From Candidatus Baltobacteraceae bacterium (GTDB taxonomy: Bacteria > Vulcanimicrobiota > Vulcanimicrobiia > Vulcanimicrobiales > Vulcanimicrobiaceae), in contig DASXEW010000003.1 in the NCBI GenBank assembly GCA_036489885.1, forward strand, positions 868,001 through 932,000: DNA of 64,000 bases. Direction: 5' to 3'. Position numbers and translations under genes: made by a program. The notes under the pieces were generated by a model. That model worked only from the letters and a program-made list of their open reading frames with translations, was not told the origin of the DNA and ran no database searches. Positions 1-8,428 of the stretch are shown here, in pieces. Every line of letters begins with the position of its first letter. Position 1 is the first letter of the stretch.

Positions 1-741
1 GATGACGGCGCCGCCGAGCAGCTGGCCGAACTGCAAGCCGAACGCAGTCACGAACGGCAGCAGCGCGTTGCGAAGCGCGTGTTTGAGCGTTACGACGATC
101 GTCGGAAGTCCTTTGGCGCGTGCCGTGCGTACGTAGTCTTGCGAGAGTTCGCCGATCAGTGCAGTGCGAATCAGCCGCGTAAAGAGCGCGATACGGTAGA
201 ACGCGAGCGTAAACGCGGGTAAGACGAAATTACGCCAATCGCCGACACCCGACGACGGAAACAGCTCGAACTCGACGCTGAAAATCAAGATTAGCAAGAT
301 GCCCAGAAAGAACGTCGGGATCGACGACCCGAGCACCGAGACGAGGCGCAGCGTTCGATCGAGAGCTCGTCCGGGCCGAAGCGCCGCGATGATTCCGAAC
401 GGCACGCCAAAAACGAGCGCAACGACCATCGCTGCCACGACGAGCTCGACCGTGACGCCTAAGCGCTGCAGGACGAGCGTCATCGCCGGCTCCGACGTAT
501 AAAACGAAACGCCGAGATGTCCATGAAGCACGTCGCCAAGGAAGTGTATGTACTGCGCGCTGAGCGGTAGATCGAGCCCGAGCGAGTGCGCAAGCTCCGC
601 GCGCTGTGCTTGCGTCATCGTCTCGGGCGCGAGAACGGCGATCGGGTCGCCGGCAGCGTGCAGCAGCACGAAGACGACGGTCACGACCGCCCACATCGCG
701 AGGATTGCTTGTAGGAGGCGGGTTAGGACGTATTGCGCCAC
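1..741 (-). CDS. Dipeptide/oligopeptide ABC transporter permease (DppB-like), cut by window edge
   Basis: Inner-membrane permease of a peptide ABC importer; 247 codons are visible and the C-terminus lies outside the window. Reading the minus strand from a GTG at 741 gives an N-terminal membrane segment, then the canonical permease EAA-type loop with DYVRTARAKGL followed by HALRNALLPFVTAFGLQ, the hallmark of DppB/OppB proteins. The GTG lies 1 nt after the stop of the upstream solute-binding protein, so the two are translationally coupled. The in-frame GTG is preferred over the ATG at 747, which opens a different frame that stops soon. The second permease and the ATPases would be expected to the left of the window. 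Confidence 0.88.
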   Translation of the reverse strand, partial: MAQYVLTRLLQAILAMWAVVTVVFVLLHAAGDPIAVLAPETMTQAQRAELAHSLGLDLPLSAQYIHFLGDVLHGHLGVSFYTSEPAMTLVLQRLGVTVELVVAAMVVALVFGVPFGIIAALRPGRALDRTLRLVSVLGSSIPTFFLGILLILIFSVEFELFPSSGVGDWRNFVLPAFTLAFYRIALFTRLIRTALIGELSQDYVRTARAKGLPTIVVTLKHALRNALLPFVTAFGLQFGQLLGGAVI

Positions 742-742
742 G

Positions 743-2323
743 TCATTTGCGCGACATCATCCATGCAAGGATGAGCTCGTCGGACGGACGCGATTCCCAT
801 GCAACGTGGTTGTTGACGCCGGCAATGACGTCTTCCCAATAAAGCGGTACGTACGCGAAGTCTTTGCGCTCGGCGACTGCATAGCCTTGACGCTCGGCCT
901 GAATGCGGAAATGCGGATCGAAGATGCTCGCGGCGCGCGCCATCGTCTGGTCGGCGCTCGGATCGCAATAATGCTCGCGATTTGTGAAGCCGTATCCAGC
1001 CGCATTATCCTTGCAATGAAAGACGGTTTCCCAGGCGCTGATCGGATCCGTCGTTCCCCAACCGGCCATGTACAGCGTGAAGTCGCCTTTGTCCATATTG
1101 GGAAAGAAGATCGTCTTTGTGACCGCGTTGACCTGAACGGTGATTCCGGCTTGCGCGAGCATGCCCGCCAACGCTTGCGCGACCACCGAATCGTCGAGAT
1201 AGCGGTCGGTCGTTGCGTCGAGACGGACGGTAAAGCCGTTAGGGTAACCGGCCTCCGCGAGCAATTTCTTGGCGCCGGCCGGATCGTACGGTAGTCGTTT
1301 GACGGATGGATCGAATGACTCGATTGCGGGGGCATTCCATTGTGTGGCCGGAACAGCGGCGCCGTTGAAGACCTTGTCGCGCAACGCATTGACGTCGATC
1401 GCTTGATAGACTGCACGACGCACGCGCGGATCCATAAACGGGTTGTTGCCGCCGGGGATGCCGGGCGTTCCGGTCTTGCGCCAATAGTCCATCGCGAGAT
1501 AGATGATGCGCACGCCGCCGACAGCCGTGATGTAGGCGCTTCCGCTGTGCTTGACGCGTTCGAAATCCTGCGGATCGATTTTCTCGGCGACCTGGACTTG
1601 ACCCGAAAGCAACGCGGCGAGTCGCGTCGCGCCGTTCGAGATGTTCTCGAGCTTGACGTAGTTGAAAGTCGGCTTAGATCCCCAATAACCGTTCCATGTG
1701 CGTAGGTCGAGATGATCTTGCGCAAGCCAGCTGACGAACTCGTATGGACCTGTTCCGACCGGATGCGTGTTGAGAAACTCGCGGCCGTCGCGCTTGATCT
1801 CGACCTCGGGCATGACCGGGATTTGCGAGAGATCGAGCGGGATCTGCGGGTTCGGCGTTTTTGTCGTGATGATGACGGCGTTCGGACCCTCAGGATCGAC
1901 CTTTGAAACGGTGACGAGAAAGTTTCGAATCTGCGCCTTCGGATTCGTCGCCGCATCCATGATCGAGTCGGCGACGTCTTGCGACGTCATCGCACGGCCA
2001 TTTTGGAATTTGACGCCCTTGCGTAGCTCGATCCGCCAGCGATTCTGTCCGATGATTTTCCAGCTCGTCGCAATGCGCGGCTGCGGGCTGCCGTTCTTCG
2101 GATCTTGGATCGTCAGCGTATCGAAGATGTGGCGCTGCCATGCGTACGACGTGTTTTCCGCGCGCATGATCGGGTCGAGGGTAACGGCGCCGCCGTTATA
2201 GGCGATGACGAGCGGACTCGAGGCCGAGTTGCCTGGACGAGCTTGTGAGAACGCGGTTTGCGGCGCGATCACAAGCGCGCTCAATACGACCGCGACGAGA
2301 ATACGAAGTCCAATCCGGCTCAC
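743..2323 (-). CDS. Peptide ABC transporter substrate-binding protein (SBP family 5)
   Basis: Periplasmic ligand-binding subunit (about 526 aa) for the adjacent DppB-like permease. It has an N-terminal signal peptide (hydrophobic stretch ending near SQA) and the family-5 core: GGAVTLDP near the mature N-terminus, KGVKFQNGRAMTSQDVADS, GTGPYEF, and the DPRVRRAVYQAID segment. The reading frame is open to an ATG at 2368, but GTG at 2323 is preceded by GGAGG five bases upstream and places the signal peptide at the very start, so I choose it. The gene is divergent from the penicillin-acylase gene, with a gap of only about 60 bp that must hold both promoters. The ligand (peptides or another oligomer) cannot be read from sequence. 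Confidence 0.9.
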   Translation of the reverse strand: MSRIGLRILVAVVLSALVIAPQTAFSQARPGNSASSPLVIAYNGGAVTLDPIMRAENTSYAWQRHIFDTLTIQDPKNGSPQPRIATSWKIIGQNRWRIELRKGVKFQNGRAMTSQDVADSIMDAATNPKAQIRNFLVTVSKVDPEGPNAVIITTKTPNPQIPLDLSQIPVMPEVEIKRDGREFLNTHPVGTGPYEFVSWLAQDHLDLRTWNGYWGSKPTFNYVKLENISNGATRLAALLSGQVQVAEKIDPQDFERVKHSGSAYITAVGGVRIIYLAMDYWRKTGTPGIPGGNNPFMDPRVRRAVYQAIDVNALRDKVFNGAAVPATQWNAPAIESFDPSVKRLPYDPAGAKKLLAEAGYPNGFTVRLDATTDRYLDDSVVAQALAGMLAQAGITVQVNAVTKTIFFPNMDKGDFTLYMAGWGTTDPISAWETVFHCKDNAAGYGFTNREHYCDPSADQTMARAASIFDPHFRIQAERQGYAVAERKDFAYVPLYWEDVIAGVNNHVAWESRPSDELILAWMMSRK

Positions 2324-2380
2324 GAAAACCTCCAGAGCGCGCCCAGGGTGGGGCTCCTTCTCCGCCAAAGCGGTTCCTCC

Positions 2381-4609
2381 GTGCTTCTTCGTCTATTGCT
2401 GCGCGGCGTGCTGAGTGCGGTCGCAGCGATCGTCGTGGCCGTCGTCGCCTATGTCGCGTACGTTGCCGTGGGTTGGCACGCCGAGGCCCATCTCGATGGC
2501 ACGCTCTCCGGTCTGCCGGTAAAAGCGCCGGTCATCGTCTTACGTGACGGGCGCGGAGTCCCTCACGTCCGTGCGCAGTCAATGCACGACCTCATGGTGG
2601 CGCAGGGATACCTCGAGGCCTCGGATCGGCTCTTTCAAATCGACCTCGTGCGCCATGTCATCTACGGCCGGCTGGCCGAATGGTTCGGCGAGAAGCTGTT
2701 GGAGCCGGACATGCAGGCTCGCACGTTCGATGTAGAGCGCATTATCTCAACTGAATATTCACGTTTGAGCCAGGAACAACGCGACGATCTCGTTGCGTTC
2801 GCGAGCGGAGTAAATGCTGCAATGCGGCGCGAGCCGCTGCCGGTCGAATACCGGCTGCTTCTGCTTTGGCCGCAACCTTGGCAGCCGCAAGACACGCTCG
2901 CGGTCGGCTTTGCAACGGTGCTGACGCTCACCGATCCCTGGGACGACGTTATCGAACGCGAGCGCGTCTTCGATGCGATGGGACAGAGCGGCACGGATGG
3001 TCTGTATTCGATTACCGATCCGCGCTACGACGTGCCGATCACGGACGGACCGCCTGCAGCCGTTCCGACGTTGCCGCCGCTGCGCGTCTACAAACGTCCG
3101 CCCGTGCGCGCTGCGCGCGGTAGCAACGAATGGGCGGTTGGCGCCGGGCGCTCGAGCGACGGGCACGCGCTGCTCGCCAACGATCCGCATCTCGACATTA
3201 CGATGCCGGGCATCTGGTATCTGATCGACTTGCAGGCACCGGGCTTCCACGCGGCCGGCGCGACGCTGGCCGGGACCGCCGGCGTGATTCTCGGGCACAA
3301 CGATCACGTCGCGTGGGGTGCGACGAACGGGAACGTCATCTCGGAGAGCGTCTACGTCTCCGGCTATCGCGAACAAGAGCGTGACGAAACGTTTCACGTC
3401 CGCTTTGGACAGACGGTAGAGCATACGTACAATCAAGATACGCATGGTTTTTCCGTGCTTGGCGACGTCGGCTATTCGGTCGATTGGCCGGCCGCTGCCG
3501 ATCCCGTTTCACCCGAGACGACATTCGAGCAGCTGAATCGGGCAACGAACGTTGCCGGTGCGCTCGCAGCGCTTCGCGATTATCCGGGTCCGACGCAAAA
3601 CTTCGTCGTGGCCGATACGAACGGTCAAGCTACGTATCATTTGGCAGGAGAGATTCCTAACGATCCCCTGTGGGGACTACGCACGCATCCGCCCTCGGAT
3701 CCGCACTACCCGCCGATTCCGTTCGATCAGTTGCCGAAGGTTGCGCCGTCACGTAACGCAGTCGTGTTCACCGCCAACAACCGCATGTACGGCCGCGACT
3801 ATCGCTATCGGCTCTCGGCATGGTTTGCACCGCCCTATCGCGCCGCGCGCATCGCCCAACTGTTGCGCGCACGCAAGCAGTACGATATTGCATACTTTTC
3901 ACAGATGCAAGCCGACACGCTCTCGTTGCCCGAGCAAGAGCTCGTCCAGATGACGCTGGATGCGGCAAAACGCGAGCACGCGCAAAACGATCCGCAGCTC
4001 GGCCCGCTGCTGAATCAGCTCGCGCATTGGGATGGCCGGTTCGAACCGGATTCAACGGCAGCAAGCCTGGCTTTCGCGCTACGTCAGGCGGCCGTCAACG
4101 ATTTCATCAGCCAGCATTTCGAGAGCTACGCGGCGCAAGCGTATCGCAGCAGCTCGGATGTCATCGTCGTTTTGATGCGCGCGCTACGTGAACATCCGAA
4201 AGGCTATGTACCTTTCGACAATGTCGATGACTTCTTGTTAACGGCGTTGCGTGAAGCGGCACCGCACGCAAACGTGCCGTGGCGAACGGCGGGCTCGATT
4301 CCGGTACGGCACGCGTTTTCGTTCCTCGGCATTCCGTGGTTCAACGGGCTCCCGCTGCGGGGCGACGGTGATGCGTACACGGTGCACGCGCAGCTGCCGT
4401 TTGCCGGTCAGAGCTTTCGTGCAGTATGGGACGTCGGCAATTGGGATGCAGGCGGGATCGTCATTCCAAGTGGCGAGTCGGGACGTCCGGGATCGGCGCA
4501 CCATGACGATGCATCCGCCGCATGGTCGTCACAAACGCTCGTGCCGCTACCGTTTTCGACGCAAGCAGTTGATGCGGCCGCGCGCCATCGGCTGGTTCTG
4601 GCACCGTAG
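2381..4609 (+). CDS. Penicillin acylase family protein (Ntn hydrolase, peptidase S45)
   Basis: N-terminal-nucleophile hydrolase that cleaves amide bonds (penicillins, acyl-homoserine lactones, N-acyl peptides in relatives). A membrane-spanning or signal segment (LLLRGVLSAVAAIVVAVVAY) is followed by the A-chain, then the processing site ARGSNEWAV where the Ser after Gly is the expected autocatalytic nucleophile, then LLANDPHLDITMPGIWYL and GHNDHVAWGATN, typical of the S45 B-chain. The protein ends near GGIVIPSGESGRPGSAHHDD, also typical. The frame is open from 2258, but upstream codons overlap the divergent binding-protein gene antisense; GTG 2381 (or GTG 2348) begins just before the hydrophobic segment. 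The last 200 bp overlap the convergent MBL gene. Substrate unknown; next to a peptide importer, scavenging of N-acylated peptides is possible. Confidence 0.9.
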   Translation: MLLRLLLRGVLSAVAAIVVAVVAYVAYVAVGWHAEAHLDGTLSGLPVKAPVIVLRDGRGVPHVRAQSMHDLMVAQGYLEASDRLFQIDLVRHVIYGRLAEWFGEKLLEPDMQARTFDVERIISTEYSRLSQEQRDDLVAFASGVNAAMRREPLPVEYRLLLLWPQPWQPQDTLAVGFATVLTLTDPWDDVIERERVFDAMGQSGTDGLYSITDPRYDVPITDGPPAAVPTLPPLRVYKRPPVRAARGSNEWAVGAGRSSDGHALLANDPHLDITMPGIWYLIDLQAPGFHAAGATLAGTAGVILGHNDHVAWGATNGNVISESVYVSGYREQERDETFHVRFGQTVEHTYNQDTHGFSVLGDVGYSVDWPAAADPVSPETTFEQLNRATNVAGALAALRDYPGPTQNFVVADTNGQATYHLAGEIPNDPLWGLRTHPPSDPHYPPIPFDQLPKVAPSRNAVVFTANNRMYGRDYRYRLSAWFAPPYRAARIAQLLRARKQYDIAYFSQMQADTLSLPEQELVQMTLDAAKREHAQNDPQLGPLLNQLAHWDGRFEPDSTAASLAFALRQAAVNDFISQHFESYAAQAYRSSSDVIVVLMRALREHPKGYVPFDNVDDFLLTALREAAPHANVPWRTAGSIPVRHAFSFLGIPWFNGLPLRGDGDAYTVHAQLPFAGQSFRAVWDVGNWDAGGIVIPSGESGRPGSAHHDDASAAWSSQTLVPLPFSTQAVDAAARHRLVLAP

Positions 4610-5484
4610 ACTGACAGCGTAATCGCGCCGCACAAATCAGTGCGCCACACACGCATGTGCGCGTCGAGCAGATGCGCAATCGTTTGCGGCGCGGGATGAT
4701 GGTAGAGGTTGTGCCGGCCATCGGAGATGACGGCGTCGCGTGCGCCGACCGCTGCGATGAAGGCAGGCGTCGAAGCGAAGCGGCTGCCATGATGGCCAAC
4801 TTTTAGCACGTCGGCATGGAGATCGGCGTGACGCGCGAGTAAGATGTCTTCCGAGAGCTTGCCTGCATCACCCATGAAGAGCACGCGAAACGGACGTACG
4901 CGTCCGCAATCGCATTCGAGCATCGCAACGAGCGAGTTCTCGTTGACACCATCGGTCGGGTCATCGATCGGCGTCCCGGAGTCTGTCAGGAATCGCAGAC
5001 GTATCCCGTCGTCGGTTTGCCACACGTCGCCGGCGCGCGGTGCAACGACGCGCACGTGGCGCTCCCTGGCTTCGTTCAGAGCGTCGTGGTAGGCGTGTCC
5101 GCCGTACTCTTGCCCGCCGTCGAAGAACACATCCGCGCCCAGCGCGCGAAGAATCGGTGCGATTCCACCAACGTGATCACCATGAGGATGCGTGAGTAAG
5201 ATCGCGTCGACGTGATGGATGCCTTGGCGGACCAAGAACGGCACGACGACTTTCTCGCCAACAGATTCAGCTGCTGACGCGCCGTCGCCCGACTCGTTGC
5301 GCTCGAGCCGGCCGCCGGTGTCGATCATGATCGCGTGCCCGCGCGGCGTCTGAATCAGGATTGCGTCGGCCTGCCCGACATCGATGAACGTAATGCGTAA
5401 ATCGTTACGCGCCGCTCGCGGCGGCCATAGGACAAGCGCACACGCAAGCACGGAGACGGCCAGCGCAGCAAGCCTGAATCGCAC
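4408..5484 (-). CDS. ComEC-type metallo-beta-lactamase-fold hydrolase (anchor copy 1, with antisense-derived tail)
   Basis: MBL-fold hydrolase, 358 aa, GTG start with AGGG upstream. After a short hydrophobic N-terminus it shows ITFIDVGQADAILIQTPRG, IDTGG, the metal motif THPHGDHVGG, LFMGDAG and KVGHHGSR, matching the C-terminal domain of ComEC and its stand-alone relatives. The ComEC core near 40 kb lacks this domain, so this gene could supply it in trans, which is inference. The family domain ends near GAITLSVYG at about 4603, almost exactly the end of the convergent acylase gene; the remaining 64 residues are encoded antisense to that gene and look low-complexity, as if the native stop was lost. 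Two truncated copies of this gene occur at 18.7-19.0 and 24.1-24.6 kb. Confidence 0.88.
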   Translation of the reverse strand: MRFRLAALAVSVLACALVLWPPRAARNDLRITFIDVGQADAILIQTPRGHAIMIDTGGRLERNESGDGASAAESVGEKVVVPFLVRQGIHHVDAILLTHPHGDHVGGIAPILRALGADVFFDGGQEYGGHAYHDALNEARERHVRVVAPRAGDVWQTDDGIRLRFLTDSGTPIDDPTDGVNENSLVAMLECDCGRVRPFRVLFMGDAGKLSEDILLARHADLHADVLKVGHHGSRFASTPAFIAAVGARDAVISDGRHNLYHHPAPQTIAHLLDAHMRVWRTDLCGAITLSVYGARTSRWRAAASTACVENGSGTSVCDDHAADASSWCADPGRPDSPLGMTIPPASQLPTSHTARKL

Positions 5485-5570
5485 TAGTCCCTATCGCGAC
5501 AATCTCTCGCGCGACAAGCAGCAGCCGACCAGTGTCGACACTTCTTGTCATCCCGAGCGAAGTCGAGGGA
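5174..5570. repeat. Anchor repeat copy 1 (MBL 5' part plus upstream intergenic repeat)
   Basis: First of three related segments. It runs from the codons for HPHGDH inside the MBL gene, through the gene start, into the intergenic sequence containing CTATCGCGACAAT (about 5491), AGTGTCGACA (about 5531) and a dispersed element TGTCATCCCGAGCGAAGTCG (5546-5565, continuing AGGGA). The same order of elements recurs near 18.7-19.1 and 24.2-24.7 kb. Bases 5177-5289 are identical to 24268-24380, although sequence on both sides is only moderately similar. This copy is the only one attached to a full-length MBL gene. Confidence 0.85.
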
Positions 5571-5734
5571 GAGCGACAAGCACCACCGTAGAGGTGTGAG
5601 GTCGACGTCGTGAGCGGTTTCGTGCTCGTATCCGACTCGGCCAACCTCATAAAGAGCTGTTTGAAGATGGATGGCTTGCCGGTTGCCATCCTCTGTCTTA
5701 GCCGCTAGAGCAGGCCGGCTGGGGGGAGATTTTC

Positions 5735-6778
5735 ATGGCATCCTTCGATGATGAAGAACGAGTGCGCGCCAGTATTTCCATAAAACTAGAAACTCTGCGC
5801 CAACACACTCCGGAATCGCTACAACGCCTCGAACTTCGCGATCTCTCCTTTAAGGAAGCTGAACCAATATTCCGCCGATATTGGGACCTATTCGAGGAGC
5901 TTCGCAAGATTTCTCTCAGCACGATCCCTTTTACCGCACTACAGGCCAGCCTGAACCAGATCGATGGCGTGCTCAACTCCTTCACAGCGTTTCAGAACTT
6001 CAACCCTGCGCCGTTTGCGCCCGGTCAAGCGCAAGCGACGCAACGAAACATGATTAATAATATTTGGAATCAATGGGATGCTTGTTGGAGCACACTCGCT
6101 CCGATTGTAAGCTATGGGACTCGCACCGATCTCGACATCTCCTCCTACGAGCAGCGAGTGAGAACGGTTCTGGACGAGGCCGCAAACCAATCCAGATCAA
6201 AGCTCGAAACGCTAGATGAAATGTTATTACAAGCGCAGAGACAAACCGAATCTGCGAAGCAAGCTGCACAGCAGATGCTGGCCACGATGCGCGAAACGGT
6301 CGCCGACATTGGTATTGTTAAGCAAGCTAAATTCTTCCGCGACGAGGCCACGCATCAAAGGAACCTGTCTCGAGTCTGGTTGGGAGCTACGATCGTATCT
6401 GCCATACTGACCCTCGCCTTTGGCCTATCAAGCCCGCTAATCTATCCAAACGCGGGGACTGAAAGTGGCACCGGACTACAGGAGGCGATTGCGAAGGTCT
6501 TGGCTTTTTCCGTACTATCGTTCTTGGTGTTCACATGCGGCAGAAACTACCGAGCTACGCAGCACAATGTCGTCGTAAACACGCATCGACAAAATGCCCT
6601 CGCAACCTTCGAGGCGTTTGTCGGCGCGACGACGGACGAAATGACCAAGAATGCCGTCTTACTGAAGGTTACCGAGGCTGTCTTTAATCCCGAACAGACT
6701 GGCTATCTGAGTAAGGAAGTTCCCGATAGCCGTACATCTCAGATTCTAGAAATCATTAAAGGAGCCAAAGGAGACTAA
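5735..6778 (+). CDS. Coiled-coil membrane protein of unknown function, paired with TIR-like gene
   Basis: 347 aa, ATG preceded by GGGGGGAG. Residues about 140-205 are rich in Gln, Glu, Lys and Ala and look coiled-coil; two membrane segments follow (about 214-236 and 252-268), then a conserved-looking cytosolic tail CGRNYRATQHNVVVNTHRQN ALATFEAFV (269-297). I have seen this RNY..H..VN.HRQNAL.TF tail in uncharacterised bacterial membrane proteins but know no function. Codon use is AT-richer than the flanking genes. It lies 73 bp upstream of a TIR-like effector in the same orientation, so a sensor/anchor role in a two-gene defence module is a reasonable inference. No catalytic motif is visible. 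Confidence 0.75.
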   Translation: MASFDDEERVRASISIKLETLRQHTPESLQRLELRDLSFKEAEPIFRRYWDLFEELRKISLSTIPFTALQASLNQIDGVLNSFTAFQNFNPAPFAPGQAQATQRNMINNIWNQWDACWSTLAPIVSYGTRTDLDISSYEQRVRTVLDEAANQSRSKLETLDEMLLQAQRQTESAKQAAQQMLATMRETVADIGIVKQAKFFRDEATHQRNLSRVWLGATIVSAILTLAFGLSSPLIYPNAGTESGTGLQEAIAKVLAFSVLSFLVFTCGRNYRATQHNVVVNTHRQNALATFEAFVGATTDEMTKNAVLLKVTEAVFNPEQTGYLSKEVPDSRTSQILEIIKGAKGD

Positions 6779-6851
6779 CAGCGCTAGTTCGTGCGGTAGA
6801 CAGTCGACTTCGGATGCGGTCGCCCGCGTGCGCTTTTCGGTGAGGAGTAGG

Positions 6852-7661
6852 ATGCAAAATAATTCGAAGCGTCTTCAAGACCAGCTGAATCGCATTAAGG
6901 GCGCATTCGCAATACTTTCCGTTCGAGATGAACCTGGTCGGAAGAGGCTTTTGAACGAACTTGAGACTGTGCTACGATTCGCGTTAGGTGAAGAGTCGGA
7001 GCGGTACATCCGGCAAACGCGAGAGGTGCATTTTTATCCGCTTGCGTTTATCGCTGGCGGCCCCGATCACACGCCCGAAACGTGGAACAAGGGCAAAGCT
7101 GAGGTAATTGGGTTAATTGAAAGTATAGAGCATCACCTGTCCTTTCTTAGCGATCAGAGTGAAGCAGCCGAGACAGAGCCAGCGGAAGAAACCCGCCCCC
7201 AAGGGACGAGCATCTTCATCGTTCACGGACACGATAAAGCTATGCTCAACGCGGTCGAATCATTTATTAATAGGCTTGGCTTGCAGGCGGCAGTGCTAGC
7301 GGAGGAAGCGAACGAGGGCCGAACTTTAATTGAGAAGTTCGAAGAACACAGCAACGCCGTTTACGCCGTAGCGCTGCTATCGCCCGATGATGTGGGCAGA
7401 TCAGCCTCAGCCCGGCCGGAGGACGAGAAGCTGCGCCCGCGCCAAAACGTCGTGCTGGAAATGGGATACTTCATCGGCAAGCTAGGCCGTAAGGGCGTCG
7501 CTGCGATAATAGACGCTGAAAAGGACGCCGTCGTGGAGTATCTCAGTGACATAAAGGGTCTGGCCTTCGTCCCTTACGACCAAGGCAATGGCGATTGGAG
7601 GCGTCTTCTTGCCAAGGAACTGAGGGCGGCGCGGTTACCTATTCGGGAAGACCGGATCTGA
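6852..7661 (+). CDS. TIR-like (PF10137 / CAP12-type) nucleotide-binding effector
   Basis: 269 aa from ATG 6852, which has GAGGAG five bases upstream; the open frame extends upstream but without a ribosome site. The N-terminal half (1-110) is a helical region without recognised motifs. The C-terminal half carries the TIR-like signature: SIFIVHGHD (120-128), GRTLIEKFEEH (157-167, expected catalytic Glu in this stretch), YAVALLSPDDVG (171-182), RQNVVLEMGYFIGKLGR (198-213) and PYDQGNGDWRRLL near the end. Characterised members with this domain degrade NAD+ when activated in CBASS or Pycsar-like systems. No cyclase or STING domain is present here, so activation would have to come from the N-terminal region or the upstream membrane protein. 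Confidence 0.85.
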   Translation: MQNNSKRLQDQLNRIKGAFAILSVRDEPGRKRLLNELETVLRFALGEESERYIRQTREVHFYPLAFIAGGPDHTPETWNKGKAEVIGLIESIEHHLSFLSDQSEAAETEPAEETRPQGTSIFIVHGHDKAMLNAVESFINRLGLQAAVLAEEANEGRTLIEKFEEHSNAVYAVALLSPDDVGRSASARPEDEKLRPRQNVVLEMGYFIGKLGRKGVAAIIDAEKDAVVEYLSDIKGLAFVPYDQGNGDWRRLLAKELRAARLPIREDRI

Positions 7662-7680
7662 AACCCAAGGGAATCTGATT

Positions 7681-7930
7681 ATGCCATTTCAGCTTGAAAT
7701 ACGTTTAAAAAACGGAAACAAACATCGAGGACTACGAGACGCTGCGCGATGCGCAACGAGCCATGGACGAATTGGCCAAGACCGAAAGCGGTTTTGTCAG
7801 AACGACTCTCGGCCGATTCACAGTACGTCGTGAAGACATCGATGGGATGCAAATCCACGAATATCCATCCGCATCGTTTGAGGACGTTTTGCCCTGGGAT
7901 CCAATTCGCGGATTAGACGAGCGAGATTAG
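7681..7930 (+). pseudogene. Small hypothetical gene broken by a single-base frameshift
   Basis: An ATG at 7681 with AAGGG nine bases upstream starts MPFQLEIRLKNG and then runs into a poor frame. From about 7715 the +1 frame reads NIEDYETLRDAQRAMDELAK and continues with protein-like sequence to a stop at 7930. Removing one A from the A-rich stretch near 7715-7720 would join the two into an 83-residue protein (NG-TNIEDYETL). The slippery-looking T-TTA-AAA-AAC precedes the junction, but it would give -1, not the required +1, so mutation or sequencing error is likelier than programmed frameshifting. It follows the TIR-like gene by 19 bp and could be its third component. Function unknown. Confidence 0.55.
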
Positions 7931-8418
7931 GCGGTCGGGGTTCTTGCGGCCGTACTGCGTATCGCCCATGCGCGGGCGATCGAACCTCCTGGCTGACCAT
8001 AGGCCGTCTGGATGTCGGTAAAGCATGCCGCCGTCGACGTGGCGTACTGCGGGTCATGGATCGTGTAGATCTGTGTTGCGGCATTGTAATCCGCAACGAG
8101 AATATAGTGATAGGACGCCGGTAGGGAAAGCATCACGAGAACCTGGCCGCTGTTCAAGGCGGTCCGAAAGCTGGGTTCGTCGCTTCCCATGTTCGCCGCT
8201 ATGAAGGCTCCCGTTGCGAAAACAGCGGTAACTTGGTTTTCATCGAGAGTCTTATTACAGGCTGGAATCGAGCCGTCAGTGCAGCAGTCGGCAACACCAA
8301 GAGCCCGCTGCGCGACAATACACTGTTCGTCGACAGCAACTCCATACTCTGAGCACACCATCAAATAGCACGCGATCCAGCACCAATTGGTCTGTTCCTG
8401 CGTCTGAGGTGCAATCAT
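7927..8418 (-). CDS. Papain-like cysteine protease (C39/C70-like)
   Basis: 163 aa without signal peptide. The N-terminus QTQEQTNWCWIACYLM carries the NWCW motif in which Cys is the nucleophile of small papain-like peptidases (AvrRpt2-like and bacteriocin-type C39 families); SYHYILVADYN supplies the expected His and a nearby Asp, and IYTIHDPQY follows as in that fold. It lies 10 bp downstream of the DUF900 hydrolase in the same direction, likely one operon. Several extra Cys residues (about ten in total) are unusual for a cytosolic enzyme. It may be an effector or toxin domain; no secretion signal is seen. The 3' end overlaps the convergent broken gene by three bases. Confidence 0.75.
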   Translation of the reverse strand: MIAPQTQEQTNWCWIACYLMVCSEYGVAVDEQCIVAQRALGVADCCTDGSIPACNKTLDENQVTAVFATGAFIAANMGSDEPSFRTALNSGQVLVMLSLPASYHYILVADYNAATQIYTIHDPQYATSTAACFTDIQTAYGQPGGSIARAWAIRSTAARTPTA

Positions 8419-8428
8419 TTACCCGCGT

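Noticed and set aside
5405-5689. 94-codon minus-strand frame upstream of the MBL gene
   Set aside because: Contains SPSTSLGMTR, the usual artefact translation of the dispersed repeat; no ribosome site.
7701-7720. Possible programmed -1 frameshift site (A-AAA-AAC)
   Set aside because: The downstream frame needed is +1, not -1; a mutation is simpler.
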